DNA of 64,000 nt from an uncultured Woeseiaceae bacterium (GTDB lineage: Bacteria; Pseudomonadota; Gammaproteobacteria; Steroidobacterales; Woeseiaceae): positions 1-64,000 of the forward strand of contig CALZMQ010000012.1 in NCBI GenBank assembly GCA_945788625.1, read 5' to 3'. This document shows positions 18,053 through 26,047 of the stretch, one piece after another. The notes beneath the pieces were generated by a model. It had not been told where the DNA came from, ran no database searches, and saw only the letters and a list, made by a program, of their open reading frames with translations. The position numbers and the translations under genes were made by a program. Position 1 is the stretch's first letter. The number at the start of each line of letters is the position of its first letter.

Positions 18053-18592
18053 ATGGCGGCAAATAACCTGTTCACGACCTTCAACTTCCTCGTCCAGCTT
18101 TCGGAGACGACGAAGAAGAAGGAAAAGGCCGAAGGCGATGCCGGCGGTGAAGACAAGAAGCCCGGGAAGAAGAAGTTCCTCTGCGAGGCCCAGTTCTCCG
18201 AATGCAATGGGCTCGAAATGGGCATGGCGACGAAAACCATCAAAGAGGGCGGCAATAACATTCAGCAGATACACCTGGCGGGTCCTGTGACGTACGGGCA
18301 GCTGACGCTGAAGCGTGGAATGACGAAGGACTTCGGTCTGTGGGATTGGTTCGAAAAGGTCCAGGAAAACCGCAGGCTAAGACTGAGCGGAGACATCTTC
18401 ATGATGTCTTCCAATCGAAGGATCGAAGATAAGAACAGGAAAGACGTTCATTTCGAGATCCGAGGTTGCCTTCCAATGAAGATCAAGGCGCCGTCGCTCA
18501 GCGGCAAGGACGGTCAGATCGCGATCGAAGAAATGCAGATCGCTTACGAAAGCCTTTTCAAGGCGACACCCAAGAAGCCAGAGGAGCAGTAG
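18053..18592 (+). CDS. Inner tube protein 2 (Pvc5-like, gp19 family)
   Basis: The 179-aa product is a second tube-type protein: FTTFNFLVQLSE, FSECNGLEMGMATKTIKEGG, GQLTLKRGMTKDFGLWDWF and a C-terminal IAIEEMQIAYESLF strand follow the tube fold. A Lys/Glu/Gly-rich insert (~22-45) sits in the first hairpin, longer than in tube 1. In PVC-type particles the second tube protein (Pvc5) sits next to the baseplate hub as tube initiator, and the position here just before the CIS_tube gene fits that role. Start and preceding stop abut directly (TGA-ATG), with GGAGG upstream. Confidence 0.9.
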   Translation: MAANNLFTTFNFLVQLSETTKKKEKAEGDAGGEDKKPGKKKFLCEAQFSECNGLEMGMATKTIKEGGNNIQQIHLAGPVTYGQLTLKRGMTKDFGLWDWFEKVQENRRLRLSGDIFMMSSNRRIEDKNRKDVHFEIRGCLPMKIKAPSLSGKDGQIAIEEMQIAYESLFKATPKKPEEQ

Positions 18593-18594
18593 TC

Positions 18595-19338
18595 GTGCCG
18601 AAGCCCAAGACAGTTGCAAAGGCGCTGATGCAGGAAATCGCCTGGGACAAGCACGGCAAGGTCAAATCGGAGGGCCGGCGATTCAAGGTGCAGTTCAATC
18701 CGGAGAGTCTGAAACTGACGTTCGCGAACCAGATAAAAGGCGGCGACAAGTCCGGAGGTTCGGCGATTCAATTCTCCGGACCGGGCAGCACGAAGCTGTC
18801 CTTCGAGCTCTGGTTTGACGTCTCCGCGCCGAATGCCGAGGACTCCTTCAAGGGAATCACCGATGTGCGGCGGATTACGAAGCAAGTCTCCGAATTCATG
18901 AAACCGAAGCAAAAGGGCAAGGCCAAAAAAGCCAAGTTCTTCCCGCCCGGTGTCCGGTTTTTGTGGGGCAGCTTCCTCTTCGAAGGCGTCATGGAATCGT
19001 TCAACGAAACGCTCGAGTTCTTCTCCGAAAAAGGAGAGCCGCTGCGAGCGAGCGTGTCGGTAAGCATGACGAAGCAGGACGTCGAAGTGAAATTCGGCCC
19101 GAAAGGCGACGCTAAAGGCGAGGGCAACGGCAAGAACGACGGTAAGCCGGGCCAAGATCCGGTCACGACGCCGAAGGAGGGTGAGACGCTGCCCCAGACA
19201 GCCGCCCGGAACAACGTCAATCCCGAGAAATCGCAGGCGATAGCTCTGGCCAACAAACTGGAGTCGCTGCACAGCTTGCCGACCGGCGTGAGCTTGAATG
19301 TCAATCTGACGGAGAACATCGATGCCAGTATTAATTAA
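18595..19338 (+). CDS. CIS tube/LysM-position protein (Pvc7-like)
   Basis: The protein begins most plausibly at the GTG at 18595, three bases after the preceding stop; the open frame extends further upstream but only through the previous gene. Residues ~25-170 match the N-terminal domain of contractile-injection tube proteins (FKVQFNPESLKLTFANQ, STKLSFELWFDV, VRFLWGSFLFEGVMESFNET). In Afp7/Pvc7 this domain is followed by a LysM that contacts the hub; here the C-terminal tail (TPKEGETLPQTAARNNVNPE, then ALANKLESL) looks like a short LysM-type motif. It probably links the tube initiator to the hub. Confidence 0.88.
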   Translation: MPKPKTVAKALMQEIAWDKHGKVKSEGRRFKVQFNPESLKLTFANQIKGGDKSGGSAIQFSGPGSTKLSFELWFDVSAPNAEDSFKGITDVRRITKQVSEFMKPKQKGKAKKAKFFPPGVRFLWGSFLFEGVMESFNETLEFFSEKGEPLRASVSVSMTKQDVEVKFGPKGDAKGEGNGKNDGKPGQDPVTTPKEGETLPQTAARNNVNPEKSQAIALANKLESLHSLPTGVSLNVNLTENIDASIN

Positions 19339-19501
19339 CGATTTGGAAGTCGTCGTGGAAGCCCCGCAAGGGCCAGCCGAGGAGCCGGTGGATGTATCAC
19401 AGGCTGCCGAGCAGAATGAGCCGCAGCGCCTGTCGCCGCTGGACTGGGTATTGGTGCTAACGCAGCAGGCTGAGCGTCTCGAACGCATCCGCTCGCACTG
19501 A
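19322..19501 (+). CDS. Small Pvc6-like (DUF5908-type) CIS protein
   Basis: A 59-aa frame starts at the ATG at 19322, overlapping the end of the preceding gene by 17 bases, and stops at 19501, ten bases before the hub gene. It begins MPVLINDLEVVVEA and ends with a helix (LDWVLVLTQQAERLERIRSH). Short proteins of this pattern (one strand near the N-terminus, a Pro/Glu-rich middle, a C-terminal amphipathic helix) occur at this position in PVC/Afp-type operons (Pvc6). Its exact role is not known. Position, length and tight coupling make it a real gene. Confidence 0.72.
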   Translation: MPVLINDLEVVVEAPQGPAEEPVDVSQAAEQNEPQRLSPLDWVLVLTQQAERLERIRSH

Positions 19502-19510
19502 GTCGAATAG

Positions 19511-20596
19511 ATGCCTGACGTAGCAACGACACTGCCGCTTTACTCAGCCCGCCCGACGATCCGGGTCGACGGCGAGGGCGATGAGCAGCTGACGGCGGGC
19601 CTGCTGCAGATGACGGTTCACGAGTCCGATGACGGCGCCTATCGGTGCGAATTGGTGTTCGGCAACTGGGGTGCGAATTCCGACAGCGTCGGCTACATCT
19701 ACTTTCCGCTCGACCTCTTCGACTTCGGTAAGACAATTACTATCGAGGTCGGCGACGGTGACGCCGAGGCGCAGGTCTTCGAAGGAAAGATTACGGCCGT
19801 CGAGGGCCGATACGGCCAGCAGCGTGCGCCCGAGATCCAGATACTGGCCGAAGATCGGCTGCAGGACCTGCGGATGGTTCGCCGGTCCAGAGCGTTCGAA
19901 GACGTGACGCTCGACGATGTCGCGCAGACGATCGCCGGCGAGCAAGGGCTGCAAACCGATATCGACATCGATAGTCCGAACTACGCTGTCCTCGCACAAC
20001 TCAATCAAAGCGACCTTGCGTTCCTCAGAGAGCGCGCTCGCGGCATCGACGCGGAAGTCTGGGTCGATGGCGGCACGCTGCATATGCAATCGCGCAGCCG
20101 TCGCGAGACCGGCACGCTGTCTCTCACCTACCGGCAACGCCTGCACGAATTCTCCGTAATCGCAGATCTCGCGCATCAGCGCACTCACGTGGCGGTCGCC
20201 GGTTGGGACGTCACCGCGAAGGAAGGGTTGAAGCATGAAGCCGATAATTCCGCGATCCAGAGTGAATTGGACGGCGGAACCAGCGGCGCGCAGGCGCTGC
20301 AGTCGGGATTCGGCGAGCGACGCGACAGCATCGTGCACCTCACCCCGGCGACGAATGACGAGACTCAGACGCTCGCCAAGACTTACTTCCGCAAAATGGC
20401 TCGGCGCTTCGTTACAGGCCGTGGCGTCGCTGAGGGCGACGGCCGGCTCCGGGCCGGCGCCAACGTCGATCTCGAGGGTTTGGGCGATCTGTTCAATGGC
20501 ACCTACTACGTTTCGAAGGTCACCCATATGTTCACGGCCGACGGTGGGTACCAGACGAGTTTCTGCGTCGAACGGCCGGGGCTGGGCACGCAATGA
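19511..20596 (+). CDS. Baseplate hub protein (phage gpD / late control D family)
   Basis: The 361-aa product matches the gpD/VgrG-N hub fold: LLQMTVHESDDGAYRCELVF, a central FDFGKTITIEVGDG strand, LDDVAQTIAGEQGLQ, the YAVLAQLNQSDLAFLRERAR motif (equivalent to the conserved 'Q.n.sdl.FL..La' of hubs) and the C-terminal TYYVSKVTHMFTADGGYQTS. Three copies form the hub on which the spike is mounted. In PVC and Afp the hub and spike are fused (Pvc8/Afp8); here the spike is encoded separately by the next gene, which overlaps by 4 bases. Confidence 0.93.
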   Translation: MPDVATTLPLYSARPTIRVDGEGDEQLTAGLLQMTVHESDDGAYRCELVFGNWGANSDSVGYIYFPLDLFDFGKTITIEVGDGDAEAQVFEGKITAVEGRYGQQRAPEIQILAEDRLQDLRMVRRSRAFEDVTLDDVAQTIAGEQGLQTDIDIDSPNYAVLAQLNQSDLAFLRERARGIDAEVWVDGGTLHMQSRSRRETGTLSLTYRQRLHEFSVIADLAHQRTHVAVAGWDVTAKEGLKHEADNSAIQSELDGGTSGAQALQSGFGERRDSIVHLTPATNDETQTLAKTYFRKMARRFVTGRGVAEGDGRLRAGANVDLEGLGDLFNGTYYVSKVTHMFTADGGYQTSFCVERPGLGTQ

Positions 20597-21309
20597 TGCT
20601 GTCGTCGCCGCTTCAGGAACTCTTCAACTCACGAGTCCCGCACGGATTCGGCGGGTGCTTCTACGGCGTGTATCCGGCGATTGTCACCGACATCGTTGAC
20701 CCCGACGGGCAAGGGCGAATCCGCATCAAGCTGCCCTGGTCACCCGATGCTCAGAGTAGCGACTACGAAGCATGGGCGAGGCTGGCCACGATGATGGCCG
20801 GCAACAATCGTGGCAGCTGGTTCATTCCCGACGTCAACGACGAGGTGCTCGTCGTCTTCAATGCAGGGGACCCTCGGCACCCGTACGTCATCGGGGGGCT
20901 GTGGAACGGTCAGGACGCGCCGCACGAGACAATGGATTCCGGCGGTGAGAACAACGTCAAGTCGATACGGTCGCGGAACGGGGTCATCGTGAGTTTCGAC
21001 GACAGCAGCGGCCAGGAACAACTCAAGCTCGAAACGCCCGGCGGACAAAAAGTGCTCTTGAAAGACGGCCCGGGCGCCGTGGAGGTCGAAGACAGCAATG
21101 GGAACTCCGTCAAGCTCGAGACGTCCGGCATCACGATCAATGCCTCGGCGAAGGTGACCATCAACGGCAGCATCGTCGAAATCTCAGCCGGTGCAGTCAC
21201 GGTCAACGCCGGCATGTCTCGGTTCAGTGGCGTCGTCCAGGCGGACACGGTCATCAGCAACAGCGTCATTAGTGCTTCATACACACCGGGAGCAGGGAAC
21301 ATATGGTAG
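20593..21309 (+). CDS. Baseplate assembly/spike protein (gpV family)
   Basis: The 238-aa protein has the gpV OB-fold: GVYPAIVTDIVDPDGQGRIR, IKLPWSPD, WARLATMMAGNNRGSWF, PDVNDEVLVVFNAGDPRHPY and IGGLWNGQD. The C-terminal ~90 residues are short repeated strands (QKVLLKDGPGAVEVEDSNGN, GITINASAKVTINGSIVEIS) that form a trimeric beta-helix spike. It therefore builds the puncturing tip mounted on the gpD hub. No PAAR tip gene is visible beside it. Translation is coupled by ATGA to the hub gene, and its own stop overlaps the next start. Confidence 0.95.
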   Translation: MMLSSPLQELFNSRVPHGFGGCFYGVYPAIVTDIVDPDGQGRIRIKLPWSPDAQSSDYEAWARLATMMAGNNRGSWFIPDVNDEVLVVFNAGDPRHPYVIGGLWNGQDAPHETMDSGGENNVKSIRSRNGVIVSFDDSSGQEQLKLETPGGQKVLLKDGPGAVEVEDSNGNSVKLETSGITINASAKVTINGSIVEISAGAVTVNAGMSRFSGVVQADTVISNSVISASYTPGAGNIW

Positions 21310-23192
21310 TCGCCGTCCAAGAGCATGACGTCAAATGGCTGGCGCCAACGCCGGTATGGTCGCGCGACCGTTTCGGTAGCGAAAATTATCGCAATGGTGC
21401 GTTCAACAAGCCCGCGATTCTTCGCTTCGACAATGATGAGTTCATGGAGGAGCTCATGTCGATGATCGCGTACGACCCGGACCGCATGCCCGAATGGCTT
21501 GCCGTGGAAGAAACCTGGCGTGAGCCGATGCGCAAGCCGCCCGCGGTCGCCACGCTGCAGCGTGCGGAGCCCATTTCTCGGCTGTCCAAGCGACTGCAAA
21601 AGCTACGTATCGAGCAGAAGACCGGCGGCACCTTACCGGCTGTGCCGGCGCCGGCTCAGCCGCCGATCACGTTGAACGCGGATCTGCCGTTCAAACTCTA
21701 TCAACCGGCTCAACAGCGTTACTACCTGGTCGCTGCAAGCCTCGTCTGCCGAAATGCCGGATTGCCGGACAGGACGATCGATGCCGGCAAGCAGGAGCAG
21801 GTCCGGTTCGTCGTCCGTCGCGTGGCGCCGAACGATGAGAATCAGACCGATTCCCCTGACCTGAGCGGTTCAGACTTCACCGAATACGCCTTCGTGACGA
21901 CCGAGCTGGGCTTCATGTGGAAACAAGTAGACCCGGATAACGCCCTCGAGCTGGAAACGGACGAAGAACGGCTGCCGCTTTTCGCCATGAATTTCGATCA
22001 CAACAAGCAGAAGCGCAGGATACTGTCCGGCCTCGTGCCGGTGGGTCGCCGGGAAGCGTATCTCGCTGCGCCGCGAAAGGAAGACATGGAGGGTCCGGTC
22101 GATCTGGGTGAAGGGATCGTTGGGCCGACGTCCCCGCTCGGCGTGCTGTTCCAGTCGGAGGTGGCGGAGCCGTGGAAGGTGCTCGAGGAACTGGCGTTTA
22201 CCGCTGAGGAGTCGATGATCCCCGACACCCAAGGGTTGATCCCGGACGATGACCTCGATGCGAGGAACGCGGCCGAAGATAATGCTATTGCCACGCTGAA
22301 GGCCACACGCGAACAAATACAGACAGCGTCTTGGTACGTTCTGCTGGATTTCGCCATCTTCCTCAGAGACCGGTTGCCGAGAGTGTGGGACGAACTGAAC
22401 GGTCATACCGTTGTTCCCGGCCTCGAACTTGATACCGAAAAACAGCTGAAAAACACCATCCTGAGTATTTCACAAACATCAGAACTGCGAACAGAACTTA
22501 GCGCGGATTCTGGCAGTCATTTCTCGACGACACCTACATCTCTTCTCGCCGCGCTGAATGCCGCCTTGGCTGCGGAGGACGATCTGGAAAACATCGATAC
22601 CGAGCTCAACTTCGGTGGTGCCACGGCGGCGAACACTGACGCGCAAGGTAATGCTTGGCCAAGCTTTGTCTTCCCGTTGGCTCATCCGCGGGTCGCCATC
22701 AACGAATCGCCCCCGCTCGTGAGCTCAGTCCTGATCGAATCGGATGACTATCGCGGGCCGTATGCCGAGACTGGGGGAGGGGCCGGATCGGCCGGACGGC
22801 TAATCGACCTTCAGGCTACTCTGGAGAAGATCGACGCGCTGATACCTCTGGTCGAGGCGTCGCTTCCCGACACCGGCAAACCACCACCCGAGTTGGAACC
22901 GATTCGGCCACCGTTCGAGACCCGCGAACCGTGGTTCGTCATACGCTGCGTCTATGAACGTCCCAACCGAACCGACGCAACCGTTCCAACTCGCGTCGTT
23001 CTTCGATTCGGATGCGCCACAGCGACCGATCCGGATCCCGATGCCGATCGATATCTCGCCGGCCGGGCTTCGAAAATACAAGAAGAACGCGACGCTTCAG
23101 TTCTCGGACATGCTGTGCGGCAAGGTCAGCAAGATCAAGAAGCTGACGTTTGCGGACCTAGTGCTGTCCGTACTGCCGTGGCCGTTCCATAA
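21303..23192 (+). CDS. CIS baseplate-region protein, N-terminal part (probable frameshift near 22955-22975)
   Basis: The 629-aa frame starts with VVAVQEHDVKWLAPTPVWSR and overlaps the spike stop by 7 bases. Residues ~1-555 look normally coding, with DFAIFLRDRLPRVWDEL near 350 and EPWFVIRCVYERPN around 545. After that the frame becomes Arg/Gln/Asp-rich and low in hydrophobic content, while the +1 frame from 22954 becomes convincing (PTQPFQLASFFD). I infer one ancestral ~700-aa protein broken, or read through, by a frameshift at ~22955-22975, with the real C-terminus in the next feature. Its position between spike and gp25 suggests a baseplate role; no catalytic motif was found. Confidence 0.7.
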   Translation: MVVAVQEHDVKWLAPTPVWSRDRFGSENYRNGAFNKPAILRFDNDEFMEELMSMIAYDPDRMPEWLAVEETWREPMRKPPAVATLQRAEPISRLSKRLQKLRIEQKTGGTLPAVPAPAQPPITLNADLPFKLYQPAQQRYYLVAASLVCRNAGLPDRTIDAGKQEQVRFVVRRVAPNDENQTDSPDLSGSDFTEYAFVTTELGFMWKQVDPDNALELETDEERLPLFAMNFDHNKQKRRILSGLVPVGRREAYLAAPRKEDMEGPVDLGEGIVGPTSPLGVLFQSEVAEPWKVLEELAFTAEESMIPDTQGLIPDDDLDARNAAEDNAIATLKATREQIQTASWYVLLDFAIFLRDRLPRVWDELNGHTVVPGLELDTEKQLKNTILSISQTSELRTELSADSGSHFSTTPTSLLAALNAALAAEDDLENIDTELNFGGATAANTDAQGNAWPSFVFPLAHPRVAINESPPLVSSVLIESDDYRGPYAETGGGAGSAGRLIDLQATLEKIDALIPLVEASLPDTGKPPPELEPIRPPFETREPWFVIRCVYERPNRTDATVPTRVVLRFGCATATDPDPDADRYLAGRASKIQEERDASVLGHAVRQGQQDQEADVCGPSAVRTAVAVP

Positions 23193-23400
23193 GGATCTGC
23201 CCAGCGTTGGCAAACCAGGACCCTGCAGGGGCAATCAGGGCAGCTTCGGGATGTGGTGCTCGCTGTCGATTCCGATCGTCACGCTGTGCGCGCTGATCCT
23301 GCTGATCATCATGGTCGCGCTGTTCGATATGTTCTTCAAATGGATTCCGTTCCTGTTCCTGTGTCTCCCGATACTCGGCCTGAAAGGTAAGAAGAAATGA
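22954..23400 (+). CDS. CIS baseplate-region protein, C-terminal part with transmembrane hairpin
   Basis: The 148-aa frame opens at an ATG but has no clear ribosome binding site, and it overlaps the end of the preceding frame. Residues ~10-75 (PTQPFQLASFFDSDAPQRP, IDISPAGLRKY, LSVLPWPFHKDLPS) are compact and conserved-looking. Residues ~95-142 contain two hydrophobic stretches separated by a short Phe/Lys turn, ending in basic GLKGKKK, which is a typical membrane hairpin with a positive tail. A membrane segment in a baseplate-region protein suggests anchoring of the CIS to a membrane. Its stop overlaps the gp25 start by ATGA. Probably the tail of one protein with the preceding frame. Confidence 0.72.
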   Translation: MNVPTEPTQPFQLASFFDSDAPQRPIRIPMPIDISPAGLRKYKKNATLQFSDMLCGKVSKIKKLTFADLVLSVLPWPFHKDLPSVGKPGPCRGNQGSFGMWCSLSIPIVTLCALILLIIMVALFDMFFKWIPFLFLCLPILGLKGKKK

Positions 23401-23792
23401 CTGAGTTGATATCACCAATTGGAAAGGGTGTGCAGTTCCCGCCGAAGATCGGCAGCGACGGCCGATGGGCGTGGTCGAGCGGCGGCGAGAACGTTCGAGA
23501 GTCGATCCGCGTCATCCTGCAAACGGAGCCGCTGGAGAGAATTATGCTGCCGGAGTTCGGTGGCGGGCTGAAGAGCGTGCTCTTCCAACCCAATATTCCC
23601 GCGACTCACAAGCTGATCGAAGAGGCGATTATCAGGTCACTCGATCAATGGGAACCGCGCATCGCGGTCGATGCCGTGGATGCAAGCGTCAATCCCGACG
23701 ACAGCCGATCCGCGTTGGTGACGATCCGATACACGCTGGTGGCGACGGACCAATCAGAACAATTGCAACTGCGCGTCTTGCTTGGAGGTTAG
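23397..23792 (+). CDS. Baseplate wedge protein gp25/GPW family (Pvc9-like)
   Basis: The 131-aa product fits gp25: GKGVQFPPKIGSDGRWAWSS, NVRESIRVILQTEPLERIML, the diagnostic PEFGGGLKSVLFQPN (family consensus EPRFGSGL.. region), and a C-terminal strand VTIRYTLVATD. In phage T4 and CIS particles gp25 connects the sheath initiator to the baseplate wedges. Length is typical (~130). It is coupled by ATGA to the preceding membrane-hairpin gene and is followed after a few bases by gpJ. Confidence 0.94.
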   Translation: MTELISPIGKGVQFPPKIGSDGRWAWSSGGENVRESIRVILQTEPLERIMLPEFGGGLKSVLFQPNIPATHKLIEEAIIRSLDQWEPRIAVDAVDASVNPDDSRSALVTIRYTLVATDQSEQLQLRVLLGG

Positions 23793-23799
23793 ACGAACA

Positions 23800-26037
23800 A
23801 TGCCTCTTGTTGAACCGAAATTCGACTCACGTACCTATCGGGAAATCCTGAACGAAGTGCTTGCGCGAATCCCGGCGCACAACCCTGAATGGACGAACAG
23901 GAGCGATGCCGATCCGGGTGTAACCATCCTGCAGCTATTCAGCTTCCTGACGGAAAGCGCGATTTTCAGGGCAAACCTGATCCCGGATCGCAATCGTAAG
24001 AAATTCCTCAGGCTGCTGGGGCAGGGCATGAGAGCCGCCGCAGCCGCGAAAGGCATCGTGACCTTCCGGAATCCGAAAGGCGCGTTCGAGGTCTTCACAC
24101 GCGACGCAGGTGACCAGGTCAACTCCGGGAATGTCCCATTCAGGACCGAGAACGGTCTCGAGATTCTGCCTATTGAAGCGCGTCTCTACTACAAGCGCCC
24201 GCTGACAGAGAACCGCAGGGCGGAGATCGAGGATACCTATCGCAAGCTTTATGCGAGCTTCGACCTTCCTGAGACCGATATCGATTTCTATGAGACCGCC
24301 GTATTCGAACCAGCGACCAACGGCGTCACGCTGACCAGTCTGGACATCTCGCGCGAGACGAAGGACGGGGCACTCTGGGTCGCACTGCTTTCGCGCCCGG
24401 ATGAGACACCGGTGCAGGCACGATCCCGGATCGCCAATCGCATATTGTCGCTGGGCATCCTGCCCGCACTCGACGAGGAAGGCTGTGCGCTGTATCCGCT
24501 AGGGCCGACCGCGAGTGGCGAACGCCCGGAACTCATCTTCGAACTGCCGAATACGAGCGACGAACGAATCCGCTACGAAACGGCTGACGTCACTATTGAT
24601 CAGGACCCGCTATCGGGACCCGGCATCGCCAAGATCAGTCTGCCCGGCGCATCGAAACTCGGCGTCTGGCGGGACGGCCCGCTGACTGCCGGCGTTGGCG
24701 GACGGCCGCCCTCACTGGAGGAAACCGCGGACCTCGATCGTCTCATCACGTGGATTCGAATCCGGTCACCGCAGATCGACACGGAGACGGAAGCTTCGAC
24801 GCGGCAGTTGTCGATCCCGCTGAGCTGGGTGGGCATCAACGCTGCTCGGGTGATCCAGCGAACCGAAGTGCCTGCTGAACAGTTGCCCAACGGCGACGGT
24901 GAACCGGATCAGACTGCCGTGCTTACCAACAAACCAGTGATCGGCGGGGAAACCTTCCGACTGACGGTCAACGGCGAGGAGTGGCAGGAGATCGACGATC
25001 TCATGGCGGCACCGCCGGAAGTTCCGAAGCGCATGCCAAGACTAGCGTCGGAATCGCGCGAGGAAACGCAGATTGTCGACTCCAGCAAGGTCTTCAGCCT
25101 CGACGTCGAAGCCGGACTGATTCGATTCGGCGACGGTGCGCACGGCATGCGGCCGCCGAACGGCGCGTCGATCCAGGTCGCGTACTCTCACGGCGGAGGC
25201 GCGCAGGGCATGGTCGGCATCGACTCGATCAATCGAGCGTCGAATCTGCCGCCGGGAATCAAGGTGTCCAACCCGGTGCCGACATGGGGCGGCAGCGAAG
25301 CCGAGACTGTCGAGGATGCGGAAAAGAACATCCCGGCGCTCATCCGCCACCGCGACCGAATGGTCTCGGAAATTGACTGTCTCGACATCGTTAAGCGCAC
25401 GCCGGGTATCGATCTCGGACGCGCGGAGATCCTGCCGCTATTCCATCCGAAGCTTCCCCGCCAGACCTCGGATGGGGTGGTGACCGTCATGGTCATTCCG
25501 AAGAACGACCCCGAGCAGCCGCGCGCGCCCCGCCCGGACCAGATCTTCCTCGAGGCGGTGTGCTCGTACCTGTCGCCGCGGCGGATTCTGACTACCGAAG
25601 TTCATGTCCGCGGGCCCGAGTACATTCCGATCTGGATCGCTGTTGGCATCGACGTGGTCCCCGGATTCGATCCGGGTCCGGTCCGCCGCGATGTCGCCGA
25701 GGAAGTGCATCGCTTCCTTTCACCGCTCGAGGGCGGCTTTGAAGGCAAGGCCTGGCCGCTGCAGAAAGTCGTCGACATCCTCGAGGTCGCGGCGGCGGTA
25801 ACGCGCGTGCGGGGCGTCGCCAAAGTCACCGGTGCGAGGCTCGCCACGGCGACCGGCGGCGAGTTATCTGAAGTGCCCATCGAGGGACTCGAACTTCCGT
25901 ACCTGAAGAAGATCCTTGTCGTCGAAGGCGAACCGCCGCCGATCGACGAGGTTCGGGACGGCGAAGAGGTGCCGGTGGACGAAACCGGCGAGGCACCGCA
26001 GATCGTGCCCGTGCCCGTGATACCGGAGGAATGCTGA
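23800..26037 (+). CDS. Baseplate protein J-like (gpJ/Pvc12-type wedge protein)
   Basis: The 745-aa protein has the gpJ opening (DSRTYREILNEVLARIPAHN then EWTNRSDADPGVTILQLFSF), the RFGDGAHGMRPPNGASIQVA strand typical of gpJ domains, and WGGSEAETVEDAEKNIPALI followed by DIVKRTPGIDLGRAEI. These belong to the wedge module that forms the baseplate ring. The frame extends upstream to a TTG at 23782, but GGAGG at 23784-23788 with an 11-base spacing supports the ATG at 23800. It follows gp25 directly and precedes gpI, the usual wedge gene order. Confidence 0.94.
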   Translation: MPLVEPKFDSRTYREILNEVLARIPAHNPEWTNRSDADPGVTILQLFSFLTESAIFRANLIPDRNRKKFLRLLGQGMRAAAAAKGIVTFRNPKGAFEVFTRDAGDQVNSGNVPFRTENGLEILPIEARLYYKRPLTENRRAEIEDTYRKLYASFDLPETDIDFYETAVFEPATNGVTLTSLDISRETKDGALWVALLSRPDETPVQARSRIANRILSLGILPALDEEGCALYPLGPTASGERPELIFELPNTSDERIRYETADVTIDQDPLSGPGIAKISLPGASKLGVWRDGPLTAGVGGRPPSLEETADLDRLITWIRIRSPQIDTETEASTRQLSIPLSWVGINAARVIQRTEVPAEQLPNGDGEPDQTAVLTNKPVIGGETFRLTVNGEEWQEIDDLMAAPPEVPKRMPRLASESREETQIVDSSKVFSLDVEAGLIRFGDGAHGMRPPNGASIQVAYSHGGGAQGMVGIDSINRASNLPPGIKVSNPVPTWGGSEAETVEDAEKNIPALIRHRDRMVSEIDCLDIVKRTPGIDLGRAEILPLFHPKLPRQTSDGVVTVMVIPKNDPEQPRAPRPDQIFLEAVCSYLSPRRILTTEVHVRGPEYIPIWIAVGIDVVPGFDPGPVRRDVAEEVHRFLSPLEGGFEGKAWPLQKVVDILEVAAAVTRVRGVAKVTGARLATATGGELSEVPIEGLELPYLKKILVVEGEPPPIDEVRDGEEVPVDETGEAPQIVPVPVIPEEC

Positions 26038-26047
26038 GGCTGCCGTA

